Part shown: positions 1 to 6,935 of the stretch, in pieces
Layout of the letters: every line of letters starts with the position of its first letter
Numbering within the stretch: the first letter of the stretch is position 1
Source: Alphaproteobacteria bacterium
GTDB lineage: Bacteria > Pseudomonadota > Alphaproteobacteria > Sphingomonadales > Sphingomonadaceae
Direction of reading: 5' to 3'
Assembly: GCA_028293005.1 (NCBI GenBank)
Contig: JAQGLH010000052.1
Span: 1 to 17,814, forward strand
DNA length: 17,814 bases
The notes under the pieces: generated by a model
What the model was told of the DNA's origin: nothing
The model's database searches: none
The model's input: only the letters and a program-made list of their open reading frames with translations
Translations under genes and position numbers: made by a program

Positions 1-1
1 T

Positions 2-799
2 GTCGCGGCCAGCGCGCTCGTCGCGACCGAGACACGGCCGCGGTGCGATCGGATCGGCGATGGTGCGTTGCTCAACTTGCGCGGCCTCGGCGACCGTCCG
101 CGCGACAATGGCGACCGGCTCGTCTCGATCCGTCTTTGGGTGCGCAAGGGCAAGGTCAATTCGGTGACGCGCTGGCCGCTCACCGCCACCGCGCGCGTCA
201 TCGAGGAGCTGGAGGCCGGCAAGATCAAAGATCCGGGCGACCTTGTCGCCGCCTATGCGCGCGCGATCAGCACCGAGCTCGATCCGGAGGTTGCCGATCT
301 CGGAGACCAGCTCGACGATGCCGAGAGCGCGCTCGAGGAACGGCTGGTGTATCAGATGCGCTCGGCGATCGCGCAGGTTCGCGCCGCGGCGATCGCCTAC
401 CGCCGCTTCGTCGCGCCGGACCGCGATGCGCTGCTGACCTTGTCCGGGCTCGATTTCGAGTGGCTCGCGGAGGACGACCGCCTCCATATCCGCGAGGCGG
501 CGGACCGGTTCGCGCGCATGGCCGAGGAATTGGAAGCGGTGCGCGAGCGCGCCGCCCTGCTCCACGAGCAGCTTACCGACATGCGCACCGAAGAGGTCGA
601 CCGGCGATCGCTCTACATTTCGATCGTTGCGTTCATCTTCCTGCCGCTGACCTTCATCACCGGCCTGCTCGGGATGAACGTGGAGGGCATCCCCTATGCC
701 CACGCGCATTGGGCCTTCTGGGGCGTCGTCGCCTTTTGCGTGCTGGTCGGCCTGGTCGTGCTCGCCTGGTTCGCGATGCGCCACTGGCTGAGGCGCTGA
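2..799 (+). CDS. zntB: ZntB-type CorA-family cation transporter, 5' truncated by the window edge
   Basis: Inner-membrane metal-ion transporter of the CorA/ZntB family; ZntB members move zinc. The frame is open from base 2, so 265 residues are visible and roughly the first 60 are missing. The visible start reads ATETRPRCDRIGDGALLNLRG, the characteristic ZntB N-domain signature. A long charged helical stretch follows (cytoplasmic funnel), then two C-terminal membrane segments. The first ends in the family's G-M-N selectivity motif (codons around 673-681, GLLGMN), followed by a short loop and the second segment ending in RHWLRR. No internal start near base 68 should be used, because the conserved N-domain motif begins before it. 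A hairpin with a short T run follows the stop. Family assignment is firm; zinc as substrate is inferred from family. Confidence 0.9.
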   Translation, partial: VAASALVATETRPRCDRIGDGALLNLRGLGDRPRDNGDRLVSIRLWVRKGKVNSVTRWPLTATARVIEELEAGKIKDPGDLVAAYARAISTELDPEVADLGDQLDDAESALEERLVYQMRSAIAQVRAAAIAYRRFVAPDRDALLTLSGLDFEWLAEDDRLHIREAADRFARMAEELEAVRERAALLHEQLTDMRTEEVDRRSLYISIVAFIFLPLTFITGLLGMNVEGIPYAHAHWAFWGVVAFCVLVGLVVLAWFAMRHWLRR

Positions 800-817
800 A
801 CGACGAAAGAAGTGTTT

Positions 818-843
818 CCTCTACCGTGTAGGGGAGGGCTTTT
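818..843 (+). terminator. Rho-independent terminator-like hairpin after zntB
   Basis: CCTCTAC (818-824), loop CGT, GTAGGGG (828-834) form a 7-bp stem with one G-T pair, followed a few bases later by CTTTT. It lies 19 bases past the zntB stop, between convergent genes. Confidence 0.5.
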
Positions 844-858
844 AGGGAGGAGAGCGAA

Positions 859-888
859 GCGAGCTCGTTCCCGCAAGCGGGCGCTCGC
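859..888. terminator. Interrupted inverted repeat between convergent zntB and HNH genes
   Basis: GCGAG (859-863) pairs with CTCGC (884-888), and CCCGC (870-874) pairs with GCGGG (877-881) around an AA loop. It sits just beyond the HNH gene stop on the minus strand. There is no clear T tract on either side, so it is a terminator candidate only. Confidence 0.3.
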
Positions 889-891
889 AGA

Positions 892-1458
892 TCAGGCCTC
901 CAGCTCGATGTCCCAGTAGAGATAGTCGCGCCAGGTCTCGTGGAGGAAGTTGGGCGGAAAGCTGCGGCCATGTTCCTGGAGCTGCCAGCTGGTCGGGCGG
1001 ATCGGCCGGCGGTTGAGATTCATATGGGCTTGTCCCGGCGTGCGGCCGCCCTTGCGCAGGTTGCACGGCGCGCAGGCGGTGGCGACATTCTCCCAGGTCG
1101 TGCGTCCGCCCTGGGCGCGCGGCACCACGTGATCGAAGGTGAGATCGCGCATGTCGCCGCAATATTGGCAGGCGAAACGGTCGCGAAGGAACAGGTTGAA
1201 CCGCGTGAAGGCGGGATATTCGGACGGACGCACGAATTGGCGCAACGCGATCACCGAGGGCAGGTGCATCGTCCGCGTCGGGCTGTGCACCTCGCGTGCG
1301 TAATTGGCGACGATGTCGACCCGCTCGAGGAAAACCGCCTTGACCGCGGTTTGCCACGGCCACAGGCTCAACGGATAATAGCTGAGCGGCGTGTAATCGG
1401 CGTTGAGCACCAGCGCTGGACAGCTGTCCGGATGACGGATGAGATCGGGATGATACAT
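892..1458 (-). CDS. HNH endonuclease family protein
   Basis: A 188-residue HNH-fold nuclease of the small stand-alone type common in alphaproteobacteria; cellular role unknown. The start chosen is ATG at 1458 (MYHPDLIRHPDSCPALVLNA), because the conserved VLNADYTPL block follows closely and residues from the longer open frame upstream (to 1629) look non-coding. A zinc-ribbon-like CQYCG is followed by the HNH core: LTFDHVVPRAQGGRTTWEN, with catalytic-type D-H and the downstream asparagine, then ATACAPCNLRKGGRTP with the second CxxC. The C-terminus ends in YWDIELEA. It is convergent with zntB and divergent from gluQ. All metal-binding and HNH residues are present, so it should be active; it is not obviously part of a restriction or mobile element. 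Confidence 0.88.
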   Translation of the reverse strand: MYHPDLIRHPDSCPALVLNADYTPLSYYPLSLWPWQTAVKAVFLERVDIVANYAREVHSPTRTMHLPSVIALRQFVRPSEYPAFTRFNLFLRDRFACQYCGDMRDLTFDHVVPRAQGGRTTWENVATACAPCNLRKGGRTPGQAHMNLNRRPIRPTSWQLQEHGRSFPPNFLHETWRDYLYWDIELEA

Positions 1459-1640
1459 GGACTGGCGCGGGGCTCCGGTTTCGTCGAGAAGCCCTTCCGA
1501 AACGCCCGCCCCCGGCCTGTCGCACTCAGAACGTGGGAGAATGCTCTTCAAGCCTTCTCCGGTCTGATCGCGCTTGTGGCTGCCAAGCGTGACGCGGTCA
1601 TGACAGCACGAGTCCGCGTCGGCGGTCAAGAGTCGGTTGC

Positions 1641-2507
1641 ATGACCGTGATCAGTCGTTTCGCGCCGAGCCCGACCGGGCGCCTGCACCTCGGCCACGCT
1701 TATTCGGCGTTGCTCGCGCATGATTTCGCGCGCGCGCGGGGCGGCCGATTCTTGCTGCGCATCGAGGATATCGACCCCGGGCGGGCGCGACCCGTCCATG
1801 TCGACGCGATTTTCGAGGATCTGGCATGGCTCGGGCTTGCCTGGGACGGCGAGGTGCTGCTCCAGTCGCAGCGGCTCGACCTATATGCGGAAGCGCTCGA
1901 CGCGCTGCGTGGCGCCGGCCTCGCCTATCCCTGCTTCTGCACGCGCTCGGCGATCGCTGCCGAAATCGCCGCCAGTGCGGCTGCGCCGCACGGACCGCAT
2001 GGGCTCGTCTATCCGGGCACGTGCCGGTCGCTGTCCGAAACCGAGCGGGCATCGCGGATCGCGCGTGAGCCGCATGCCTGGCGTCTCGACGTCGCGCAGG
2101 CGCTCGCGAAGACCGGGCCGCTTTTTTGGCAAGACGGCGAGCAGGAGGTTGCGGCCGGCCCGGAGCAGTTCGGTGACGTCGTGATCGCGCGCAAGGATGC
2201 GCCGGCCAGCTACCATCTCGCCGTCACGATCGACGATGCGGCGCAGCAGGTGAGCGATGTCGTCCGCGGCGCCGACCTCTTCGCCGCGACCCACGTCCAC
2301 CGGCTGCTGCAGGAGCTGTTCGCGCTGCCGACGCCGCGGTACCATCATCATCGTCTGCTCACCGACGGCGAAGGGCGGCGCCTCGCCAAGCGCGATGGCG
2401 CGCCGTCGCTCGCGGCAATGCGCGCCGCGGGCGCCGATCCGCAAAAATTGGTCGACGAGCTTCGCTCCGGGCAATTGCCTGCTCGCTTCCTGATCGGCTC
2501 GGTCTGA
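1641..2507 (+). CDS. gluQ: Glutamyl-Q tRNA(Asp) synthetase
   Basis: A paralogue of the GluRS catalytic domain without the anticodon-binding domain. The family activates glutamate and attaches it to queuosine-34 of tRNA-Asp. At 288 residues it has the usual length. Seen: FAPSPTGRLHLGH (residues 7-19, HIGH motif), LRIEDIDPGR (39-48), a zinc site of the C-x-C ... Y ... C type (C98, C100, Y124, C128), and the KMSKS counterpart RLAKRDG (247-253). Start ATG is preceded by AAGAG at 1628-1632. It is transcribed away from the HNH gene, and a compact GC hairpin follows its stop. Distinguished from full GluRS by length and by the short C-terminus. Confidence 0.95.
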   Translation: MTVISRFAPSPTGRLHLGHAYSALLAHDFARARGGRFLLRIEDIDPGRARPVHVDAIFEDLAWLGLAWDGEVLLQSQRLDLYAEALDALRGAGLAYPCFCTRSAIAAEIAASAAAPHGPHGLVYPGTCRSLSETERASRIAREPHAWRLDVAQALAKTGPLFWQDGEQEVAAGPEQFGDVVIARKDAPASYHLAVTIDDAAQQVSDVVRGADLFAATHVHRLLQELFALPTPRYHHHRLLTDGEGRRLAKRDGAPSLAAMRAAGADPQKLVDELRSGQLPARFLIGSV

Positions 2508-2537
2508 CATGCCCGGCCTGACATGAGCGTCTCCGGC

Positions 2538-2553
2538 TCGGCCCGAGGGCCGA
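2538..2553 (+). terminator. Terminator-like hairpin after gluQ
   Basis: TCGGCC, loop CGAG, GGCCGA: a perfect 6-bp stem with a four-base loop, followed by ATCTTGGTTGT, which is only weakly T-rich. It lies 31 bases past the gluQ stop. Confidence 0.4.
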
Positions 2554-2644
2554 ATCTTGGTTGTGCTTCGTCGGCAGCCGGATTCATGTCTCGGGTTTGC
2601 AATTAGCGGTTCAACCCAGGACGATCAGGCTCTAGAGGGAGGCC

Positions 2645-2851
2645 ATGTCAACCTTCCTCCTCTTGCTGGTCGTGGCCGCCGCGCTGACCACGCTCTACAT
2701 CCTCGTCAAAGGCGTGATCGGCATGGCGCAGGGCAAGGACCTCACGGGCGCGCGCTCGCAGTCGCTGATGCGCAAGCGGGTGATGTGGCAGGCGGTCGCG
2801 ATCATCTTCGTGATCCTCTTCCTGCTCGTCGCGCGCGGCTCGGGACGCTGA
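2645..2851 (+). CDS. HIG1-domain (twin transmembrane) protein
   Basis: A 68-residue membrane protein with two hydrophobic helices (about residues 4-27 and 47-63) joined by a basic loop. The loop segment GARSQSLMRKRVMWQA matches the HIG1 pattern of an arginine-rich stretch followed by Q. HIG1 proteins associate with respiratory supercomplexes in mitochondria and are found in alphaproteobacteria, where their role is less clear. The start is supported by a purine-rich AGAGGGAGG at 2634-2642. The stop lies only 4 bases before the probable start of the adenosyltransferase, so the two are likely co-translated. Function in this organism is inferred from family only. Confidence 0.8.
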   Translation: MSTFLLLLVVAAALTTLYILVKGVIGMAQGKDLTGARSQSLMRKRVMWQAVAIIFVILFLLVARGSGR

Positions 2852-2855
2852 CACC

Positions 2856-3428
2856 CTGGTCCGGCTGACCAAAATCTACACGCGGACGGGCGACGCCGGC
2901 GAGACCGGCCTCGTCGACGGGTCGCGAGTCTCCAAGGCCGATCTCCGAATGGCGGCGATCGGCGATGTCGACGAAGCGAACAGCGCGATCGGCATCGCGC
3001 TGCTCCACGTCCGGGACATGGCCCAGCGCGGGATGCTCGAGGCCATCCAGAACGAATTGTTCGACCTCGGCGCCGATCTCGCGACGCCGGGCGAGGATTA
3101 CAGCCCGAGCGAGATGGTGCTGCGCATCACGCACGAGCAGGTGCTGCGGCTCGAGCGCGAGATCGATGCCATGAACGAGACGCTCGAGCCCCTGAGGAGC
3201 TTCATCGTTCCGGGCGGCGGCGCGGGCGCGGCGCATCTCCATCTGGCGCGAACGATCGTCCGGCGCGCCGAGCGGGTCGCGGTCGCTGCCTCGGCCAGCG
3301 TCGCGCTCAACCCGCTGGCGCTGACCTATCTCAACCGCCTGTCGGACCACCTCTTCGTGCTCGCGCGCTTCGCCGCGCTTGGAGAGGGCGGAGATATATT
3401 GTGGAAGCCGGGCGCGACGAGGGGCTGA
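2856..3428 (+). CDS. PduO-type cob(I)alamin (corrinoid) adenosyltransferase, probable CTG start
   Basis: Transfers the adenosyl group of ATP to cob(I)alamin to make adenosylcobalamin, needed for example by methylmalonyl-CoA mutase. The essential N-terminal ATP loop is VRLTKIYTRTGDAGETGL. In this frame the previous stop is at 2811-2813, and no ATG, GTG or TTG lies between it and that motif; the only position matching the family's usual start (Met-Val-x-Leu) is CTG at 2856, giving 190 residues, the normal length. Starting at the first ATG (2949) would delete the ATP loop. Other motifs: GDVDEANSAIG (36-46), RRAERV (136-141), YLNRLSDHLFVLAR (158-171). GGGA at 2842-2845 could act as ribosome site, with coupling to the HIG1 gene. 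Either a genuine CTG start or a base error of ATG. Confidence 0.9.
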   Translation: MVRLTKIYTRTGDAGETGLVDGSRVSKADLRMAAIGDVDEANSAIGIALLHVRDMAQRGMLEAIQNELFDLGADLATPGEDYSPSEMVLRITHEQVLRLEREIDAMNETLEPLRSFIVPGGGAGAAHLHLARTIVRRAERVAVAASASVALNPLALTYLNRLSDHLFVLARFAALGEGGDILWKPGATRG

Positions 3429-3430
3429 TC

Positions 3431-3452
3431 CCCCTGCCGCAAGCGGCCGGGG
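3431..3452. terminator. Hairpin between convergent adenosyltransferase and DUF1176 genes
   Basis: GCCGC (3436-3440), loop AA, GCGGC (3443-3447), extended by CCCC (3431-3434) with GGGG (3449-3452) across one mismatch. No T tract. It lies between convergent stops and could serve both directions. Confidence 0.4.
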
Positions 3453-3462
3453 AGACGGGTGA

Positions 3463-4476
3463 TCACCGCTGCCCGACCACCGCGCGCCAGGTGGTGATAT
3501 AGTCCAGCGACCCTCGGCATTCGCTCATCTCGATCTGCCTGATCAGCCGAAAGCGGGTTCCGTCCCAGGCGTAGTCGCTGCCGACGCCGCAATCGCCGAT
3601 GCCGCGGCCCTTGGCGAAGCTGGTCAGGATGCCGTGCTTGGCATCCCAGCCGGCATTGACCAGCATCGGCGGCCCGCCGCCTTCGCCCCAGGAGGGAGCC
3701 AGATCGAAGCGCGCCAGCCCGATCTCGATCGCGGCTCCGGCGCGGCGGGCGATATAGGGGATGCTGCTGAAATTGTAGGCGCCCGCGCCGCAGCCGAGCA
3801 GGATCAGGGTTCGGCGGTCGTCGAGCACGACCTGCTCGCTGTCATATCCGGGCTGGTCTTTCGGTTCGGCGATGCACCCGGCCTGCTTGCGCAGCGCCGC
3901 GATCCGATCCTCGCCGACGCGGAAGCCGCGTGCGTTCGACGCCGCGGGCGCGACGATATGGGGAAGCGCGGGCGGCGGCGGAACCGCGTCGGCCGGCTGC
4001 AAACCCGGGCGCGCCAGTGCGGTGACCGTGCCGAGTCTTTTCTGGGCCTCGTCGATATAGAGCAAGGCTGCTCTCGCGCCGGCGAGCGAGACCTTGCCCA
4101 GCGGCCGCCCACCATCGGTTTCGATGCTGATCGTCCGCGCGCTGCGAAAGGCCGCGAGCGTCTCGGCGATGCCGCCGTCCTCGATCCGCCAATCGCCATC
4201 GTCGGCGCGCAGGCGGGCGCGGAGCGTGCGGCCATCGGCGAGCAGGCGGCCGGGCTTGCCTTCGCCTCGCACGCGGATTTCGGGCAGGTCGCGCGCGCCG
4301 GCTCCGCGTTCGATGCTCATCATCACCGGCTGGTCGGCGATCTGCCCATCGGGCATCAGCGAGGTCGCGTGGCAGGCGAGGCCGTTGTCGCAGCCGACGG
4401 CCCAGTCGCGGAATGTCTTGAGATCGGCCGGGCGGGGCGTTGTGAGCACCGCGGCAAGGAGCGCGATAAGCAGCAT
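3463..4476 (-). CDS. DUF1176 domain-containing exported protein
   Basis: A 337-residue protein from ATG at 4476; a TTG one codon upstream is possible. The N-terminus is a hydrophobic leader (MLLIALLAAVLTT) with no basic n-region, so export by signal peptide is likely but the cleavage site is unclear. Motifs typical of DUF1176 are seen: FRDWAVGCDNGLACHA near the N-terminus, LILLGCGAGAYNFSS mid-to-late, and KGRGIGDCGVGSDYAWDG near the C-terminus. Cysteines in these blocks could form disulphides in the periplasm. The family has no established function. It lies opposite in strand to its neighbours, convergent with the adenosyltransferase and divergent from the acyl-CoA dehydrogenase gene; no good ribosome site precedes it. 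Confidence 0.8.
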   Translation of the reverse strand: MLLIALLAAVLTTPRPADLKTFRDWAVGCDNGLACHATSLMPDGQIADQPVMMSIERGAGARDLPEIRVRGEGKPGRLLADGRTLRARLRADDGDWRIEDGGIAETLAAFRSARTISIETDGGRPLGKVSLAGARAALLYIDEAQKRLGTVTALARPGLQPADAVPPPPALPHIVAPAASNARGFRVGEDRIAALRKQAGCIAEPKDQPGYDSEQVVLDDRRTLILLGCGAGAYNFSSIPYIARRAGAAIEIGLARFDLAPSWGEGGGPPMLVNAGWDAKHGILTSFAKGRGIGDCGVGSDYAWDGTRFRLIRQIEMSECRGSLDYITTWRAVVGQR

Positions 4477-4510
4477 CAAGCCATGCTAGCGCAACTGGGT
4501 TGCAGACGAT

Positions 4511-4549
4511 AGGGCCGGGGATCAGGGCCGGAGAACAGGGCCGGAGGAC
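4511..4549 (+). repeat. Three tandem 13-bp repeats in a divergent promoter region
   Basis: Units AGGGCCGGGGATC (4511-4523), AGGGCCGGAGAAC (4524-4536) and AGGGCCGGAGGAC (4537-4549), followed by a partial AGGCGAGTC. They lie in the 106-base gap between the divergent DUF1176 and hydroxyacyl-CoA dehydrogenase genes. An operator or simple slippage repeat are both possible. Confidence 0.6.
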
Positions 4550-4582
4550 AGGCGAGTCAGGCAATCACAAGGGAAGCTTAGC

Positions 4583-5452
4583 ATGCAGAATGTCGGCGTT
4601 ATCGGTGCAGGATTGATGGGCGTGGGGATCGCGCAGGTCTCGGCGGCGGCGGGCTATCATGTCTTCCTCGCGGATATCGATCTCGCGCGTGCCGAGCGCG
4701 GCAAGCTCACCATCGCCAATGGGCTCGGCCGGCTGGTCGAGAAGCAGAAGATGGACGGGCAGCAGGCCGAGCAGCTGCTCGGCCGGATCGAGCCGGTCGC
4801 CGATTTCGCGCCGATGGTGAATGCCGGCCTGATCGTCGAAGCGGCGACCGAGCGCGAAGAATTGAAGCGCGGCATCTTCGAGGCGCTCGGCAAGGTGATG
4901 GGCGTCGAGGCGGTGCTCGCGTCGAACACCTCGTCGATCCCGATCACGCGCCTCGCCCAGGCCTCCCCCAATCCGGCGCGGTTCATCGGCGTTCATTTCT
5001 TCAACCCGGTCCCGGTGATGGGGCTGATCGAAGTGATCCGCGGCCTCGCGACGTCGGACGAGACCGTCAAGAAGATCGAGACCTATGCGGCGGCGCTCGG
5101 CAAGCAGGTCGTCCACGCCAATGACGCGCCCGGCTTTATCGTCAACCGCGTGCTGATGCCGATGCTCAACGAGGCGATCTTCGCCTTGGGCGAAGGCGTC
5201 GCCAACGTCCGCGACATCGACATGGCGGTGAAGCTCGGCCTCAACCATCCGATGGGGCCGCTGACGCTCGCCGATTTCGTCGGGCTCGACACCTGCCTCG
5301 AGGTCCTGCGCGTGCTCTACAATGGCACCGGCGATCCCAAGTTCCGGCCCGCACCGTTGCTGGTCAAATATGTCGATGCCGGCTGGTACGGCCGCAAGAC
5401 CGGCCGCGGCTTCTACGATTATTCGGGCGAGGAGCCGGTGCCGACGCGCTAG
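4583..5452 (+). CDS. 3-hydroxybutyryl-CoA dehydrogenase
   Basis: NAD-dependent (S)-3-hydroxyacyl-CoA dehydrogenase of the short (single-function) type, interconverting acetoacetyl-CoA and 3-hydroxybutyryl-CoA in butanoate or beta-oxidation metabolism; cytosolic. At 289 residues it has normal length. Rossmann loop GAGLMG at 8-13; acidic D31-I-D33 ends the second strand, fitting NAD binding. Catalytic region: SNTSS (114-118), HFFNPVPVM with His138, Glu150 in LIEVI, and PGFIVNR (183-189) with Asn188. The C-terminus closes with [17 protein letters not shown] at 4569-4574 precedes the ATG. It ends in TAG, which shows that TAG is used as a stop here. Assignment to the hbd/paaH group is solid; the exact chain-length preference is not visible. 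Confidence 0.93.
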   Translation: MQNVGVIGAGLMGVGIAQVSAAAGYHVFLADIDLARAERGKLTIANGLGRLVEKQKMDGQQAEQLLGRIEPVADFAPMVNAGLIVEAATEREELKRGIFEALGKVMGVEAVLASNTSSIPITRLAQASPNPARFIGVHFFNPVPVMGLIEVIRGLATSDETVKKIETYAAALGKQVVHANDAPGFIVNRVLMPMLNEAIFALGEGVANVRDIDMAVKLGLNHPMGPLTLADFVGLDTCLEVLRVLYNGTGDPKFRPAPLLVKYVDAGWYGRKTGRGFYDYSGEEPVPTR

Positions 5453-5568
5453 ACCATATTCGTCCAGGCTCTCGGCGGGCGGCGATCAGGCCTCGCACGA
5501 TCGGGCTCTGGCCATTGCCCCTCCATCGACGCTCGCCTACATGCCGAGCGGAACTCGCAGGAGAGATT

Positions 5569-5862
5569 ATGCTGTTAGCCGTCTTTGGTGTGATCGACCT
5601 GCTGTTGCGGGTGCTGACCTACATCATCATCGCGCAGGCGATCCTGAGCTGGCTGGTCGCGTTCAACGTGATCAACACCTATAATGATTTCGTACGGTCG
5701 TTCCTCAACGCGCTCGACCGCATCACCGAGCCGCTCTACCGGCCGATCCGGCGGGTCCTGCCCGATTTCGGCGGCATCGATTTCTCGCCGCTGGTCGTGC
5801 TGCTGCTGATCATGGTCGTGCGGATGCTGCTGCGCGGCCTTGCGGTCGATCTGGCCTATTGA
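5569..5862 (+). CDS. YggT family membrane protein
   Basis: A 97-residue inner-membrane protein with two hydrophobic segments (about 1-30 and 72-95) separated by the conserved stretch ALDRITEPLYRPIRRVLP, the family signature in which TEPL and PIRR-x(0-2)-P are typical. YggT proteins are implicated in osmotic-shock tolerance and, through neighbours in other bacteria, cell division; no biochemical role is established. The start at 5569 is chosen because AGGAG lies at 5559-5563, 5 bases before the ATG, and the hydrophobic helix begins immediately. Six bases separate its stop from the first possible folD start, indicating one transcript. Confidence 0.88.
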   Translation: MLLAVFGVIDLLLRVLTYIIIAQAILSWLVAFNVINTYNDFVRSFLNALDRITEPLYRPIRRVLPDFGGIDFSPLVVLLLIMVVRMLLRGLAVDLAY

Positions 5863-5868
5863 GCTCGC

Positions 5869-6846
5869 ATGTCGATTGAAGCCACTCCCACCGAAGTGAC
5901 GCCCGCGGAGATGACAGCCACCGGAATGACAGCCACCGAAATGACTCTCGGCGGATCGGAGCAAGCGGAGATCATCGACGGCAAGGCGTTCGCCGAAGGC
6001 CTGCGCGGGCGGGTCGGCGCCGGCGTGCCCGCCTTCGTCGCAGCAGCCGGACGCAAGCCGGGTCTTGCAGTCGTGCTGGTCGGCGAGGATCCGGCGAGCC
6101 AGGTCTATGTCGGCTCGAAGCGCAAGGCGATGGTCGCGGCCGGCATGGCGAGCTTTGAGCACCGCCTGCCCGCCGCGACCGACTCCGCCACCCTCCTCGC
6201 CTTGATTGAGCAGCTCAACCGCGATGAAGCGGTCGACGGCATCCTCGTCCAGCTTCCGCTGCCGTCGCAGATCGATGAGAAAGAGGTGCTCGCCGCGATC
6301 GATCCGGCCAAGGACGTCGACGGCTTCCATGTCGTCAACGCCGGCAAGCTCGCGGTCGGCGAGCCGGGGATGGTGCCGTGCACGCCGCTCGGCTGCCTGA
6401 TGCTGCTCAAGGACCGGCTGGGTTCATTGAGTGGGCTCGAGGCGGTCGTCGTCGGCCGCTCGAACATCGTCGGCAAGCCGATGGCGCAGCTCCTCCTCGC
6501 CGAGAATTGCACGGTGACGATCGCGCACAGCCGCACGCGCGACCTGCCCGACGTCGTTCGCCGCGCCGACATCGTCGTTGCCGCGGTCGGCAGGCCGGAG
6601 ATGGTCAAGGGCGACTGGATCAAGCCCGGCGCGGTCGTGATCGACGTCGGCATCAATCGTGTCGCCGGCGAAGACGGCACGACGCGCCTGGTCGGCGACG
6701 TCGACTTCGCCTCGGCGCGCGAGCGCGCGCGGGCGATCACACCGGTTCCCGGCGGAGTCGGCCCGATGACGATCGCGGTGCTGCTGCGCAACACGCTCGT
6801 GGCGGCGCACGCCCGCGCCGGTCTGGCTCCGCCCGCGGAGCTATGA
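5869..6846 (+). CDS. folD: Bifunctional methylenetetrahydrofolate dehydrogenase / methenyltetrahydrofolate cyclohydrolase
   Basis: Converts 5,10-methylene-THF to 5,10-methenyl-THF (NADP) and then to 10-formyl-THF, supplying one-carbon units to the cytosol. Seen, numbered from ATG 5869: YVGSKRK (80-86) with the catalytic Tyr80 and Lys84, [10 protein letters not shown] (123-132), the nucleotide-site block [11 protein letters not shown] (194-204), and PGGVGPMT (294-301). The frame gives 325 residues, about 30 more than usual. The extra N-terminus is a pentapeptide repeat with further in-frame ATGs at 5911, 5926 and 5941; ATG 5941 would give a family-normal protein ([19 protein letters not shown]). 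Which start is used cannot be decided: none has a strong ribosome site, but each repeat ATG follows a short GGAG/GGA/GAA. The stop overlaps the next mini-ORF as ATGA. Confidence 0.95.
   Translation: MSIEATPTEVTPAEMTATGMTATEMTLGGSEQAEIIDGKAFAEGLRGRVGAGVPAFVAAAGRKPGLAVVLVGEDPASQVYVGSKRKAMVAAGMASFEHRLPAATDSATLLALIEQLNRDEAVDGILVQLPLPSQIDEKEVLAAIDPAKDVDGFHVVNAGKLAVGEPGMVPCTPLGCLMLLKDRLGSLSGLEAVVVGRSNIVGKPMAQLLLAENCTVTIAHSRTRDLPDVVRRADIVVAAVGRPEMVKGDWIKPGAVVIDVGINRVAGEDGTTRLVGDVDFASARERARAITPVPGGVGPMTIAVLLRNTLVAAHARAGLAPPAEL
5881..5955 (+). repeat. Five-unit 15-bp in-frame repeat at the 5' end of folD
   Basis: Units encode [20 protein letters not shown] and MTLGG. The two central units (5911-5940) differ at one base; the outer units are diverged. 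The period is in frame, so copy number can change without frameshift. Confidence 0.7.
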
Positions 6847-6935
6847 CGACGGGCGACGAGACGGGGCGCCGGATCGTCCCGCCTTGGCGCGCCCGCCGCT
6901 ATGCACAGCCGACCGAGGACGAGGCCGCTCGATGA
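6843..6935 (+). CDS. Putative 30-residue mini-protein coupled to folD and marC
   Basis: A short frame, unrecognised by me, whose ATG (6843) overlaps the folD stop as ATGA and whose TGA overlaps the marC ATG, again as ATGA (6932-6935). It encodes a basic peptide with [19 protein letters not shown] followed by [11 protein letters not shown]. Of codons 2-30, 24 of 29 end in G or C, which agrees with coding use in neighbouring genes, but the window is so GC-rich that this alone proves little. The double overlap suggests it is translated, either as a functional micro-protein or as a relay that carries ribosomes from folD into marC. No signal peptide or membrane segment is visible. Existence as a real gene is inferred. 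Confidence 0.5.
   Translation: MTTGDETGRRIVPPWRARRYAQPTEDEAAR

Noticed and set aside
1459..1640. Upstream extension of the HNH protein to a start near 1629
   Set aside because: The extra 57 residues lack similarity to the family N-terminus as I know it, while the ATG at 1458 directly precedes the conserved block.
940..1644. A 234-codon plus-strand frame opposite the HNH gene
   Set aside because: The minus strand holds an intact HNH nuclease with paired CxxC motifs; this frame has no recognisable motif and runs into the gluQ start.
5453..5568. Possible small RNA or gene in the gap before YggT
   Set aside because: Only short imperfect repeats and no clear promoter-terminator pair or ribosome site other than that of YggT.
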